Source of the DNA: Paucibacter sp963740455
Lineage (GTDB): Bacteria > Pseudomonadota > Gammaproteobacteria > Burkholderiales > Burkholderiaceae_C
Reading direction: 5' to 3'
Length of the DNA: 64,000 bases
Assembly (NCBI GenBank): GCA_963740455.1
Contig: CAVUEF010000019.1
Location: 1 to 64,000 of the forward strand
The translations under genes were made by a program, and so were the position numbers. How positions within the stretch are numbered: position 1 is the first letter of the stretch; each line of letters starts with the position of its first letter. Of the stretch, positions 52,724 through 61,217 are shown one piece after another. Below the pieces are notes generated by a model that was not told where the DNA came from, did no database searches, and saw nothing but the letters and a program-made list of their open reading frames with translations.

Positions 52724-53995
52724 TCAAACCGCCTTGGCAGCGTGCATATGGGCGATCTGCGCCGGGGTGTAACCCAGCTCGGCCAGCACCTCGTCGGTAT
52801 GCTCACCCAGCAACGGCGACGCCGTGATCTCGGGCTTGAGGTCCGAGAACTTGATCGGGCTGCCCACCGTCCAGTAGCTGCCGCGCACCTTGTGCGGCAC
52901 TTCGACGATCGAGCCGCTGGCGCGCAGCGACTTGTCATGCAGCAGCTCTTTCATGGAGAAGACCGGCGCGCACGGAATGTCGAACTTGCGCAGGATGTTC
53001 ACCGCTTCGAACTTGGTCTTGTCCTTGAGCCAGTCTTCGATCGTGCCGAAGATGTCCATGATGTGCGGCTGGCGCCCCTTGGGTGTCATGTAGGCCGGGT
53101 CGGTCTTCCACTCGGGCTTGCCCAGCGCATCACAGATCGGCGCCCAGGCCTGGCCCTGGATCGTGAAGTAGATGTAGGCGTTGGGGTCGGTCTCCCAGCC
53201 CTTGCACTTGAGAATCCAGCCCGGTTGTCCACCCCCGCCGGCGTTGCCGCCACGCGGCACCACCTTGTCGGCAAACGCTTCCATCTCGTGCGGGTACTGC
53301 GGGTACTCTTCAAGGTGGCCGACAGCGTCCAGGCGCAGCTGGTCGCGCATCTTGACGCGGCACAGATTGAGCACGGCGTCCTGCATCGCCACCGCCACCT
53401 TCTGGCCTTTGCCGGTCTGCTGGCGCCCGATGATGGCCGTCAGTATGCCGATGGCCAGGTGCATGCCGGTGTTGGTATCGCCCAGCGCGGCCGAAGAGAT
53501 CATCGGGCCGGCTTGCTCGCCCTTCCACCAGCCTGTGGTCGAGGCAGCACCACCCGCGCACTGCGCGACGTTCTCATAGACCTTCAGGTCTTCGTATTCG
53601 TGACCATCGCTGAAGCCCTTGACCGAGGCCAGAATCATCTTGGGGTTGAGCTTCTGGATGTACTCCCAGGTGAAGCCCATGCGATCAAGCGCGCCGGGAC
53701 CAAAGTTCTCGACCATCACGTCGGACTCCTTGATCATCTTCTCCAGCACTTCCTTGCCTTCCTGGGTCTTGGTGTCCAGGGTCAGCGAGCGCTTGTTGCT
53801 GTTGAGCATCGTGAAGTACAGCGCGTCAGCTTCCGGGATGTCGCGCAACTGGTTGCGCGTCACGTCGCCCGACCCCGGGCGCTCGACCTTGATCACGTCA
53901 GCACCGAACCACGCCAGCATCTGCGTGCACGCCGGACCCGCCTGCACGTGCGTGAAGTCGATGATCTTGATGCCGTTGAGGGGCTTGTTTCCCAT
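52724..53995 (-). CDS. frc: Formyl-CoA:oxalate CoA-transferase, copy A
   Basis: 423 residues from ATG 53995, with AAGGAG eight bases upstream. Class III CoA-transferase that moves CoA from formyl-CoA to oxalate. Catalytic D173 (ALGDTNTGMHL), Q18 region (HVQAGPACTQ), tetraglycine loop GNAGGGGQPG and C-terminal SPLLGEHTDEVLAELGY all match characterised Frc. It follows oxc by 33 bases in an oxc-frc operon. Identical protein to the copy at 62656-63927; the DNA copies differ by only a few silent bases. Confidence 0.95.
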   Translation of the reverse strand: MGNKPLNGIKIIDFTHVQAGPACTQMLAWFGADVIKVERPGSGDVTRNQLRDIPEADALYFTMLNSNKRSLTLDTKTQEGKEVLEKMIKESDVMVENFGPGALDRMGFTWEYIQKLNPKMILASVKGFSDGHEYEDLKVYENVAQCAGGAASTTGWWKGEQAGPMISSAALGDTNTGMHLAIGILTAIIGRQQTGKGQKVAVAMQDAVLNLCRVKMRDQLRLDAVGHLEEYPQYPHEMEAFADKVVPRGGNAGGGGQPGWILKCKGWETDPNAYIYFTIQGQAWAPICDALGKPEWKTDPAYMTPKGRQPHIMDIFGTIEDWLKDKTKFEAVNILRKFDIPCAPVFSMKELLHDKSLRASGSIVEVPHKVRGSYWTVGSPIKFSDLKPEITASPLLGEHTDEVLAELGYTPAQIAHMHAAKAV

Positions 53996-54037
53996 TTTCA
54001 AATCTCCTTGTGAATGGCTCTTGCGAATTTACTTCTT
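52724..54037. repeat. 1314-bp direct repeat, copy A
   Basis: Matches 62656-63969 without indels (constant offset 9932) and with only a few substitutions, all silent in frc. It begins exactly at the frc stop codon and ends just after the oxc stop region. Confidence 0.9.
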
Positions 54038-55759
54038 CTTGGCCGCGCTTTGCGGGTTGAGGCTGGTGATGCGGCCGCTTTCGGTGCCGGCGCCTTCGTC
54101 GATGACCGCATTGATCAGGGTCGGCTTGCCGGACTTGATGGCTTCTTCCATGGCCTTGCGCAGCTCGGCCGGCGTCGTGGCCTGCACGCCCACACCGCCG
54201 AAGGCCTGCATCATCATCTCGTAGCGCGCGCCCTTCACGAACACCAGGGGCGACGGATCCTTGCCGCCCGTCACGTTGACTTCGTCGCCGCGGTAGACGC
54301 CGTTGTTGTTCATGATGACGATACAGACCGGCAGCTTGTAGCGGCAGATGGTTTCGACTTCCATGCCGGAAAAACCGAACGCGCTGTCACCTTCGATGGC
54401 GATGACGGGCTGGCCCGTGACCACGGCAGCTGCGACGGAAAATCCCATGCCGATGCCCATGATGCCCCAGGTGCCGACGTCCAGGCGCTTGCGCGGCTTG
54501 TACATGTCGACGATTGAGCGTGTGAAGTCCAGCGCGTTGGCCCCTTCGTTGACCAGGATGGCGTCCGGGTTGGCCTTGATGATGTCGCGCACCACGTTGA
54601 GTGAGCTGTGATAGTTCATCACGGGCGGATTCTTCGCCAGGGTCTCGGCCATCTTGGCGACGTTCTTGGTCTTGCGCTCGGCAATCGCATTCAGCCATTC
54701 GGCTGGCGGCTTGGACCAGTTCGAACCCATGCCGGCCAGCAGGGCCGAGACACAGGAACCGATGTCGCCCACCAGCGGAGCCTCGATGCGCACATTGCTG
54801 TCAGCCTCGGTGGGGGAAATGTCGATCTGGATGAATTTCTGGCCGCCCCAGGCCTTGTGGTCCTTGCCACCCCAGGTCTTGCCCTTGCCTTGCGAAAGCA
54901 GCCAGTTCAGGCGCGCGCCGATGAGCAGCACCACGTCGGCTTCGGGCAGCACGAACGAGCGCGCGGCCGAGGCCGATTGCTCGTGGGTGTCGGGCAGCAG
55001 GCCCTTGGCCATGGACATCGGCAGATAGGGAATGCCGGAGTTCTCGACCAGGCTGCGGATGTCAGCATCGGCCTGCGCGTAGGCAGCACCCTTGCCCAGC
55101 AGGATCAAGGGCTTCTTGGCGCTCTTGAGCAGGTCCAGCGCGCGCTTGACGGCGTCAGGCGCCGGGATCTGGCGCGGCGCCGGATCGACCACCTTGATCA
55201 GCGAAGCCTTGCCGGCGGCCGCGTCCATGGCTTGGCCGAACAGTTTGGCGGGCAGGTCCAGATAGACGCCGCCCGGGCGGCCCGACACCGCCGCACGGAT
55301 CGCACGCGCGACGCCAACCCCGATGTCTTCGGCATGAAGCACCCGGAACGCCGCCTTGCACAGCGGCTTGGCGATGGCGAGCTGATCCATCTCTTCGTAG
55401 TCGCCTTGCATCAGGTCGACGATCTCGCGCTCGGAAGAGCCGCTGATCAGGATCATCGGGAAGCAGTTGGTGGTCGCGTTGGTCAGCGCGGTCAGACCGT
55501 TCAAAAAGCCCGGCGCCGAGACGGTCAGGCAGATGCCGGGTTTTTGCGTCAGGAAACCCGCGGCCGCGGCAGCGTTGCCAGCGTGCTGCTCGTGGCGGAA
55601 CGAGATGACTCGCATGCCTTCGGCTTGCGCCATGCGCGTGAGGTCGGTGATGGGAATGCCGGGCAAGCCGAAGATGGTGTCAATGTCGTTGAGCTTGAGC
55701 GCATCAATGAGCAGATGAAAACCGTCAGTCGTTTCTTGTGAGGGCGTGTCGCTTGTCAT
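54029..55759 (-). CDS. oxc: Oxalyl-CoA decarboxylase
   Basis: 576 residues from ATG 55759 (GAGG eight bases upstream); the frame's earlier start at 55831 precedes a non-coding stretch. ThDP-dependent enzyme converting oxalyl-CoA to formyl-CoA and CO2. ThDP cofactor Glu in FRHEQHAGNAAAAAG, pyrimidine-domain IFGLPGIPITDL, and the ThDP/Mg motif GDSAFGFSGMEVETICRYKLPVC...NNNGVYRG. The C-terminus ends AAKKK. Divides the pathway with frc immediately downstream and is divergent from the Crp/Fnr-like regulator. Confidence 0.96.
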   Translation of the reverse strand: MTSDTPSQETTDGFHLLIDALKLNDIDTIFGLPGIPITDLTRMAQAEGMRVISFRHEQHAGNAAAAAGFLTQKPGICLTVSAPGFLNGLTALTNATTNCFPMILISGSSEREIVDLMQGDYEEMDQLAIAKPLCKAAFRVLHAEDIGVGVARAIRAAVSGRPGGVYLDLPAKLFGQAMDAAAGKASLIKVVDPAPRQIPAPDAVKRALDLLKSAKKPLILLGKGAAYAQADADIRSLVENSGIPYLPMSMAKGLLPDTHEQSASAARSFVLPEADVVLLIGARLNWLLSQGKGKTWGGKDHKAWGGQKFIQIDISPTEADSNVRIEAPLVGDIGSCVSALLAGMGSNWSKPPAEWLNAIAERKTKNVAKMAETLAKNPPVMNYHSSLNVVRDIIKANPDAILVNEGANALDFTRSIVDMYKPRKRLDVGTWGIMGIGMGFSVAAAVVTGQPVIAIEGDSAFGFSGMEVETICRYKLPVCIVIMNNNGVYRGDEVNVTGGKDPSPLVFVKGARYEMMMQAFGGVGVQATTPAELRKAMEEAIKSGKPTLINAVIDEGAGTESGRITSLNPQSAAKKK

Positions 55760-56074
55760 ATTGAAATCCTCTCCATCTTGCCGTTGATTGAAATCGGATC
55801 GGGCGTTCGGCAACCCTTGCGATGGTTCCATGCCGGCCCGTTTGCCTGAGCTTGTTGCCGGCCCGGATACTGGCCTACGGCCTGCTGCGGGCAGCGCACT
55901 TGCGGTGCCCTTGCGGATCGGATGTCCTTGCTAGAATTTGTCGGTTTGCGCGGTCTTTCGCACTCTGTCGGCGAGACCACCAACTTCGTGGCAGCACTAT
56001 CACTCGCAGGCTCTGATTCAGACAATGACCGCGGTCAATTTTCGCGAAATGCCCGGGTTCCAAGGCGGCCTTCC
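55760..56074. promoter_or_regulatory. Divergent intergenic region, oxc versus Crp/Fnr-like gene
   Basis: 315 bases containing the promoters of both genes. A forward TTGCGG (55911-55916) and TAGAAT (55932-55937) with a 15-base spacer is a weak sigma70 candidate for the regulator gene. No clear CRP/FNR palindrome was recognised by eye. Confidence 0.4.
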
Positions 56075-56692
56075 ATGATCTGTACGGTGCCCTTGTCCAG
56101 CCACACCGAACGCAACGTGATCCGGCTTCAGCTGAGGCGCAACATCGTGCTCGCGGCGTTGTCCGACGCAGACTGGTCCGAGCTGGAGCGCCATATCGTT
56201 GTGGTCGAGTCCGCCAAGGGCGATCACTTGCTGGAACAGGGCGTGCACGACATGGAGCAGTACTTCGTGCTCGACGGCGTTCTCAAGCGCGTCGTGACGA
56301 ACGCCGAAGCCAAGGAGATGATCCTGCGCTTTGCCGCCGAGTTCGACTTCGAGACCAGCTACGCGGCCTGGCGACTCAAGACACCGACCCCCTACAGCAT
56401 CGTCAGCGTCAACAAGTCGCGCGTCGCGAAACTGCCGCTGCCCATCTGGGTGGACTTCATCGACCACCATCCGACCCTCAAGGCGGCCTTCGAGTACGAG
56501 GTGATGCGCTTGATGAGCGAGATCATGGCGCACACCATCACCCTGCACCTGCTCGACGCGCCCGGGCGGGTGCACCGCTTCGAGCGCAAACATCCCGAAC
56601 TGGCCCGGCGCGTGCCGAAGAAGGAACTCGCGTCCTACCTCAATCTCTCGGCTGAAACGCTGAGTCGGCTGAAGAAACGCGGAAAGATTTGA
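56075..56692 (+). CDS. Crp/Fnr-family transcriptional regulator
   Basis: 205 residues from ATG 56075; an earlier in-frame start at 55922 would cross the presumed promoter. Cyclic-nucleotide-binding-like jelly roll (about 25-120: VVVESAKGDHLLEQGVHDMEQYFVLDGVLKRVV) and a C-terminal winged helix (about 165-205: PKKELASYLNLSAETLSRLKKRGKI). No FNR Cys cluster at the N-terminus. Divergent from the oxc-frc operon, which it probably regulates, perhaps in response to formyl or oxalyl metabolites; the signal is unknown. Confidence 0.85.
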   Translation: MICTVPLSSHTERNVIRLQLRRNIVLAALSDADWSELERHIVVVESAKGDHLLEQGVHDMEQYFVLDGVLKRVVTNAEAKEMILRFAAEFDFETSYAAWRLKTPTPYSIVSVNKSRVAKLPLPIWVDFIDHHPTLKAAFEYEVMRLMSEIMAHTITLHLLDAPGRVHRFERKHPELARRVPKKELASYLNLSAETLSRLKKRGKI

Positions 56693-56722
56693 CCCGGCGC
56701 GTTGCCACTGCCGCGTCAAGGA

Positions 56723-57556
56723 TCATTCTCTGACGGCCTTGAACAGTTTCGTCCCGGTCATCATCCGCAATTGATTGTCGACGTCCACCACGCCCGGCAC
56801 GCCAGCGACGACGTTCTGTGTCAAGGCGCGTTCCGATTCGCTGAACACAATGCCGGTCAACTTGACATGCCCGTCATGACATTCGATCGTGACCTGGATG
56901 TCATGCGTCTCGTCACCCGACCGTAGCGTCGAGCGAATGCGTGCCTCCAACGCCATGCCTTGGATCAGCGCCCGTGATTGCTCGGTTTCGGCGAACTCGG
57001 GACGTCCGGCCAGTTCGCGGATCACGTTCACGCAGCTCTGGACCGACAGTCTGTCGGTGTTGAGCACCAAGTCGAACAGCAGCGGGTCGCCCCAGGTCAC
57101 GCCCAACATGGCATGCATGCGCGACGCATGCGCCTGATCGCTGCGGCGGATCTCGTCGGCTGCGGCCTGCGTGTCGTCGATCTCAAGATGGTCCATCAAC
57201 CATTCGACGCGTTTTTCGAAGGTCCGCGTGACACGCACGCAGATCACATGCGGCACCGGGTGCAGCAAGGCGGCTGCGCCCCAGCCCCGCAACACGACGT
57301 TGCCGCGCGCCGCGACCTCGAACACCTCCTCGGCCGAATACAAGGCCATGCTGCGCTGGTCGGCGCGCAGACGCTCGATGACCCCGGCCTTGCCCTCGCG
57401 CAAGCGGTTCACCAAGCTCTTGGACAGCTGCATGCGATTGGCCACATGCTCGACGACCTCGTGACGGAGCACGTCAAGCTTCATTTCCTCGGCCAGCTGG
57501 ATTGCCACATCCTTGGCAAGCGAACCCATCTCCTGGGTGAATGCGATTACGGGCAT
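56723..57556 (-). CDS. Cytidylate-kinase-like / BON-domain fusion protein
   Basis: 277 residues. The first 190 resemble the cytidylate kinase-like family: MPVIAFTQEMGSLAKDVA (modified P-loop region, GSLAK), a helical lid, VLRGWGAAALLHPVPHVICVRVTR and LFDLVLNTDRLS. The last 75 are a BON domain (ARIRSTLRSGDETHDIQVTIECHDGHVKLTGIVFSESERALTQNVVAGVPGVVDVDNQL), usually a membrane- or ligand-associated module. No classic GxxxxGK Walker A. Downstream of tctA by 15 bases, so possibly part of that operon. Confidence 0.8.
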   Translation of the reverse strand: MPVIAFTQEMGSLAKDVAIQLAEEMKLDVLRHEVVEHVANRMQLSKSLVNRLREGKAGVIERLRADQRSMALYSAEEVFEVAARGNVVLRGWGAAALLHPVPHVICVRVTRTFEKRVEWLMDHLEIDDTQAAADEIRRSDQAHASRMHAMLGVTWGDPLLFDLVLNTDRLSVQSCVNVIRELAGRPEFAETEQSRALIQGMALEARIRSTLRSGDETHDIQVTIECHDGHVKLTGIVFSESERALTQNVVAGVPGVVDVDNQLRMMTGTKLFKAVRE

Positions 57557-57571
57557 GTCATTCTTCCTTGC

Positions 57572-59101
57572 TCAGTCCACCGGTTGATCTTCGGGAAATT
57601 CACTCTTCTTTGCGGGTCGGATTTTCGCGATGCCCTTGGAAATCAGCGGCCAAAACAGCATCACCATCGCCAGCGAGCTGATCGATCCTACCAAGGGATT
57701 CGACCACATGATGCCCACGTCGCCCTGCGACGCCAACATCGCCTGTCGGAACGCATTCTCCGCCTTGTCGCCGAGCACAAGCGCCAGCACGAGCGGAGCC
57801 AGCGGGTAGTTCAACTTCTTGAACACGTAGCCGACCAGACCGAAGCCGAGCATGAACCAGACGTCAAGCATCGCATTGTTCACCGTGTAGGCACCAATGG
57901 CGCAGATGACGATGATCACAGGCGCGATGATTGAAAACGGAATGCGCAGGATCGAGGCGAACAGCGGCACCGTCGAGAGCACGACGATGAGTCCGACGAT
58001 ATTGCCCAGGTACATGCTCGCGATCAATCCCCAGACGAAATCTTTCTGCTCGACGAACAACAGCGGTCCGGGCTGCAGACCCCAGATCAGCAGACCGCCG
58101 AGCAGCACGGCTGCCGTGGGCGAGCCCGGGATGCCCAGCGCCAGCATCGGCAACAGGGCGCTGGTGCCAGCCGCGTGCGCGGCGGTTTCCGGTGCGATGA
58201 CGCCTTCGATCACGCCGGTGCCGAATTTCGCTCCGTTCCTGGACATCTTCTTGGCCAGACCGTAGCTCATGAACGACGCCGGCGTGGCGCCGCCCGGCGT
58301 GATGCCCATCCAGATGCCCACCAGCGCACTGCGCAATGAGGTCACCCAGTACTGGGGCAGACTCTTCCAGGTCTCCCAGACCACTTTCGGATTGAGCTTG
58401 GCGGCCTTGCCGGAGAACTGCAGGCCTTCCTCCATCGACTGCAGGATTTCGGCGATACCGAACAGGCCGATCACCGCGATCAGGAAGTCGAAGCCGCGCA
58501 TCAGTTCGGTCGAGCCGAAGGTCAGGCGCAACTGCCCGGTCACGGTGTCCATACCCACCGAGGCGAGCGCGAAGCCGACGGCCATCGAGATCAGGATCTT
58601 GAAGGGCGATCCCTTGCCCATGCCGACGAAGCTGCAGAAGGTCAGCAGGTAGACGGAAAAGAACTCGGGTGAACCGAACTCGAGCGCGAACTTCGCCACC
58701 AGCGGCGCCAGGAAGGTGATCATCAGCACCGCGATGAACGCACCGACGAAGGACGACGTGAACGCTGCTGTCAGGGCCTGCCCCGCCTGGCCCTTCTGGG
58801 CCATCGGATAACCGTCGAAGGTGGTGGCCACCGACCAGGGCTCCCCTGGAATATTGAACAGGATCGATGTGATCGCACCGCCGAACAAGGCCCCCCAGTA
58901 CAGGCATGACAACATCACGATGGCCGAGGTAGGCGACATCGAGAAGGTCAGTGGCAAGAGGATGGCGACACCGTTGGCGCCGCCCAGACCCGGCAGCACG
59001 CCGATCAGGACGCCCAGCGTGATCCCGATCAGCATCAGGCCAAGGTTGCCTGGCGTCATGATGACCGCAAAGCCCCCGAGCAAGGAATTAAGGTTTTCCA
59101 T
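57572..59101 (-). CDS. Tripartite tricarboxylate transporter large permease TctA-like
   Basis: 509 residues with about 11-12 membrane helices. Family features: LIGITLGVLIGVLPGLGGANGVAILLPLTF near the N-terminus, the WGALFGGAITSILFNIPGEPWSVATTFDGYPMAQKG segment (GGxxxxILxNxPG), and the second repeat GITPGGATPASFMSYGLAKKMS and TAAHAAGTSALLPMLALGIPGSPTAAVLLGGL. Uses ion gradients to import carboxylates delivered by a Bug/TctC protein. Follows tctB (71-base gap). Confidence 0.93.
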   Translation of the reverse strand: MENLNSLLGGFAVIMTPGNLGLMLIGITLGVLIGVLPGLGGANGVAILLPLTFSMSPTSAIVMLSCLYWGALFGGAITSILFNIPGEPWSVATTFDGYPMAQKGQAGQALTAAFTSSFVGAFIAVLMITFLAPLVAKFALEFGSPEFFSVYLLTFCSFVGMGKGSPFKILISMAVGFALASVGMDTVTGQLRLTFGSTELMRGFDFLIAVIGLFGIAEILQSMEEGLQFSGKAAKLNPKVVWETWKSLPQYWVTSLRSALVGIWMGITPGGATPASFMSYGLAKKMSRNGAKFGTGVIEGVIAPETAAHAAGTSALLPMLALGIPGSPTAAVLLGGLLIWGLQPGPLLFVEQKDFVWGLIASMYLGNIVGLIVVLSTVPLFASILRIPFSIIAPVIIVICAIGAYTVNNAMLDVWFMLGFGLVGYVFKKLNYPLAPLVLALVLGDKAENAFRQAMLASQGDVGIMWSNPLVGSISSLAMVMLFWPLISKGIAKIRPAKKSEFPEDQPVD

Positions 59102-59172
59102 CGAATCGAACTCCAGGAGTGGGACCGGCCGGTTGTTCGCGCGCCGTACCGAAAAATTCTGAGTGGGGAGAA

Positions 59173-59697
59173 TCAGTAGCCGAGGAAGCTCAGCGCGTCA
59201 AAATGTCCCTTGTACAGCGGCACCTTGAACCAGACCTCGAACATCAGGAAGAAGAAGACACTCACGGCGACGCCCAGCAGCGCGCTCTTGGCCGGCGGAT
59301 ATTTGCCCAGGATGATCATGAACGCGGTGATGTAGATCGTCGAAGCGATATAGATGCCGATGTACATGATGCCCAGCACGAACACGATGGCCGGCAAGAA
59401 CACCGACAGAACGCGACCCAGCTGCACGCGATTGACAAAGGCGCCGGTGTCACGCGCCTTGTCGAACACCGACTGGTAGAAGATGCCCAGCGCCGAGAAA
59501 CAGGTGATGAGTCCGATGTAGAACGGAAAGTAGCCCGAACCCGGTCCGTCGTCGGTCCACCCTGCGCCCAGCCGACGCGACTCGATCACGACGACCAGGC
59601 CGAACGCGAAGAGGATGACCGCCACCACCGCGTCGACGGTGTTGTTCTTGGCCAGTACCGGGCTGTCGGTCGAATCGGATGATTGTTGGTCTGACAT
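59173..59697 (-). CDS. Tripartite tricarboxylate transporter small permease TctB-like
   Basis: 174 residues. Four predicted membrane helices (AVVAVILFAFGLVVVIE, FPFYIGLITCFSALGIFYQSVF, VFLPAIVFVLGIMYIGIYIASTIYITAFMII, LLGVAVSVFFFLMFEVWF), the normal TctB layout with GYFPFYIG after the first helix. Small membrane partner of TctA. Between tctC and tctA as usual. Confidence 0.9.
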   Translation of the reverse strand: MSDQQSSDSTDSPVLAKNNTVDAVVAVILFAFGLVVVIESRRLGAGWTDDGPGSGYFPFYIGLITCFSALGIFYQSVFDKARDTGAFVNRVQLGRVLSVFLPAIVFVLGIMYIGIYIASTIYITAFMIILGKYPPAKSALLGVAVSVFFFLMFEVWFKVPLYKGHFDALSFLGY

Positions 59698-59900
59698 GAG
59701 AATGTGCTTTTTTCAGGTTGCCAGCGTTGGCTGCGGCCGCGGTCGCAGCGAGCGGCTGAGGTTTGAAACTGAATTGAAGAATCCGTTGCGCAGGCCCGCA
59801 CCGGACCCCGCAGCCTGCCACGACGCCGTGGCCGGCACCGCTCCTTGCCGCGCGTCAACGGCGCCTGCCGTGACCCGCACCGGGCGGTCGTCCAGCGAGG

Positions 59901-59928
59901 CGTGCACACCGCCGCACGGCGGCGCGCA
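59901..59928 (-). promoter_or_regulatory. Strong GC hairpin between tctC and tctB
   Basis: On the reverse strand GTGCGCGCCGCCG pairs with CGGCGGTGTGCAC (11 of 13 positions), fifteen bases after the tctC stop. No T-run follows. It could stabilise the tctC message and limit read-through to the permease genes, keeping the binding protein in excess. Confidence 0.45.
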
Positions 59929-59942
59929 CTGCCACTCGCTCT

Positions 59943-60974
59943 TTACTTCTTCGCCATGAACCCCGCTTCGGTCATGAGTTGATGATGCATTTCTTCGGCC
60001 TTCGTGAGCCACTTGGTGAACTCTTCGCCAGACAGGGCGGTCGTGTTGAACGCGCCCTTTTCCATGAAATCCTTCCATTCAGGCGTCTCGCGAACCTTCT
60101 TCAGCAGGTCGCTGTAGAAGGCCACTTGCTCGGCCGTCACGCCCGGAGCCATGAAGATGCCACGCAGCATCACGTAGTCGGTGGGAACGCCGGATTCCTT
60201 GCAGGTCGGAATATCGCCCCAGGACATTGTGGCGGTGATCTTGGTCTTGTAAGGCATCCGATCGGAGTCGAACACGCACAGCGGACGCAGTGCACCGGCA
60301 CGCCATTGCGAGACCGCCTCGATCGGGTTGTTCACCGACGAGTCGATGTGCTTGCCCACCAGTTGCACAGCGACTTCACCACCGCCCTTGAAGGGGATGT
60401 AGATGAACTTCGTGCCGGTGGCCTTTTCGAGGCCGACGGTGATGATCTGGTCTTCTTGCTTGGAACCCGTTCCGCCCATCTTGAACTTGCTCGGGCCCGC
60501 CGCCTTGACGGCCGCAATGTACTCGGCCGGCGTCTTGTACGGTGTCTCGGCATTGACCCACAGCACGAACTGGTCGAGCGCCATCATGGTGACCGGCGTC
60601 ATGTCTTTCCAGTTGAACGGCACGCCGGTGGCCATCGGCGTGGTGAACAGGTTGGACAGCGTAATGATGAGTTTGTTCGGGTCGCCCTTGGCGCCCTTCA
60701 CGTCGAGGAAGCCTTCGGCGCCAGCGCCGCCCGACTTGTTCACGACGATCATCGACTCTTTCATCAGCTTGTGCTTGACGACAATGCCTTGGATGAATCG
60801 TGCCATCTGGTCGGCGCCGCCGCCAGTACCGGCGGGCACGACAAACTCCACCGGCTTGGTGGGTTCCCAGGCCTGTGCAGGACCTGCCAAAGACAGCGCG
60901 GCGGCGGCGGCGATCGCCGAAAAGCCGACACGAGCGAGCCACGCAATGTGGTGCTGATTTTCAAGCTTGGTCAT
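59943..60974 (-). CDS. TctC/Bug-family periplasmic solute-binding protein
   Basis: 343 residues from ATG 60974, with AGGAG six bases upstream. A long signal peptide ends at PAQA-WEP; the mature protein has the Bug fold: KPVEFVVPAGTGGGADQMARF (carboxylate-binding loop), NKSGGAGAEGFLDV, the middle TPAEYIAAVKAAG and a C-terminal KLMTEAGFMAKK. It captures a carboxylate, possibly oxalate given the neighbouring genes, and passes it to TctAB. First gene of the transporter operon. Confidence 0.92.
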   Translation of the reverse strand: MTKLENQHHIAWLARVGFSAIAAAAALSLAGPAQAWEPTKPVEFVVPAGTGGGADQMARFIQGIVVKHKLMKESMIVVNKSGGAGAEGFLDVKGAKGDPNKLIITLSNLFTTPMATGVPFNWKDMTPVTMMALDQFVLWVNAETPYKTPAEYIAAVKAAGPSKFKMGGTGSKQEDQIITVGLEKATGTKFIYIPFKGGGEVAVQLVGKHIDSSVNNPIEAVSQWRAGALRPLCVFDSDRMPYKTKITATMSWGDIPTCKESGVPTDYVMLRGIFMAPGVTAEQVAFYSDLLKKVRETPEWKDFMEKGAFNTTALSGEEFTKWLTKAEEMHHQLMTEAGFMAKK

Positions 60975-61017
60975 TTTGTCTCCTGTTGATTCTTGCGGAT
61001 TGTCCATCCGCCGAAAT

Positions 61018-61031
61018 TCCGGCGCGCCGGA
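61018..61031. promoter_or_regulatory. 14-bp perfect palindrome upstream of the transporter operon
   Basis: TCCGGCGCGCCGGA, 44 bases before the tctC start codon. Position and symmetry suit an operator. Which protein binds it is unknown. Confidence 0.35.
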
Positions 61032-61217
61032 TCACATTCATCGCGTGTAGATGCTCTGCCTGTCCAGAAAATTTGCGCTTGACCGCAGGCAACTTCCGCA
61101 GAATTGCACCCTGGGGTTTCCCCGGGTGACGCTTCAATCAAAACACCGGAACTCTTTGGCGGACGCCGCAACCTGCGCCAAGGCAGGTGTCCTGCGACCA
61201 TGGTGCAACCATCTCCA

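Noticed and set aside
52503..52727. 74-codon reverse frame between the two CoA-transferase genes
   Set aside because: It contains the terminator hairpin and has no protein-like pattern.
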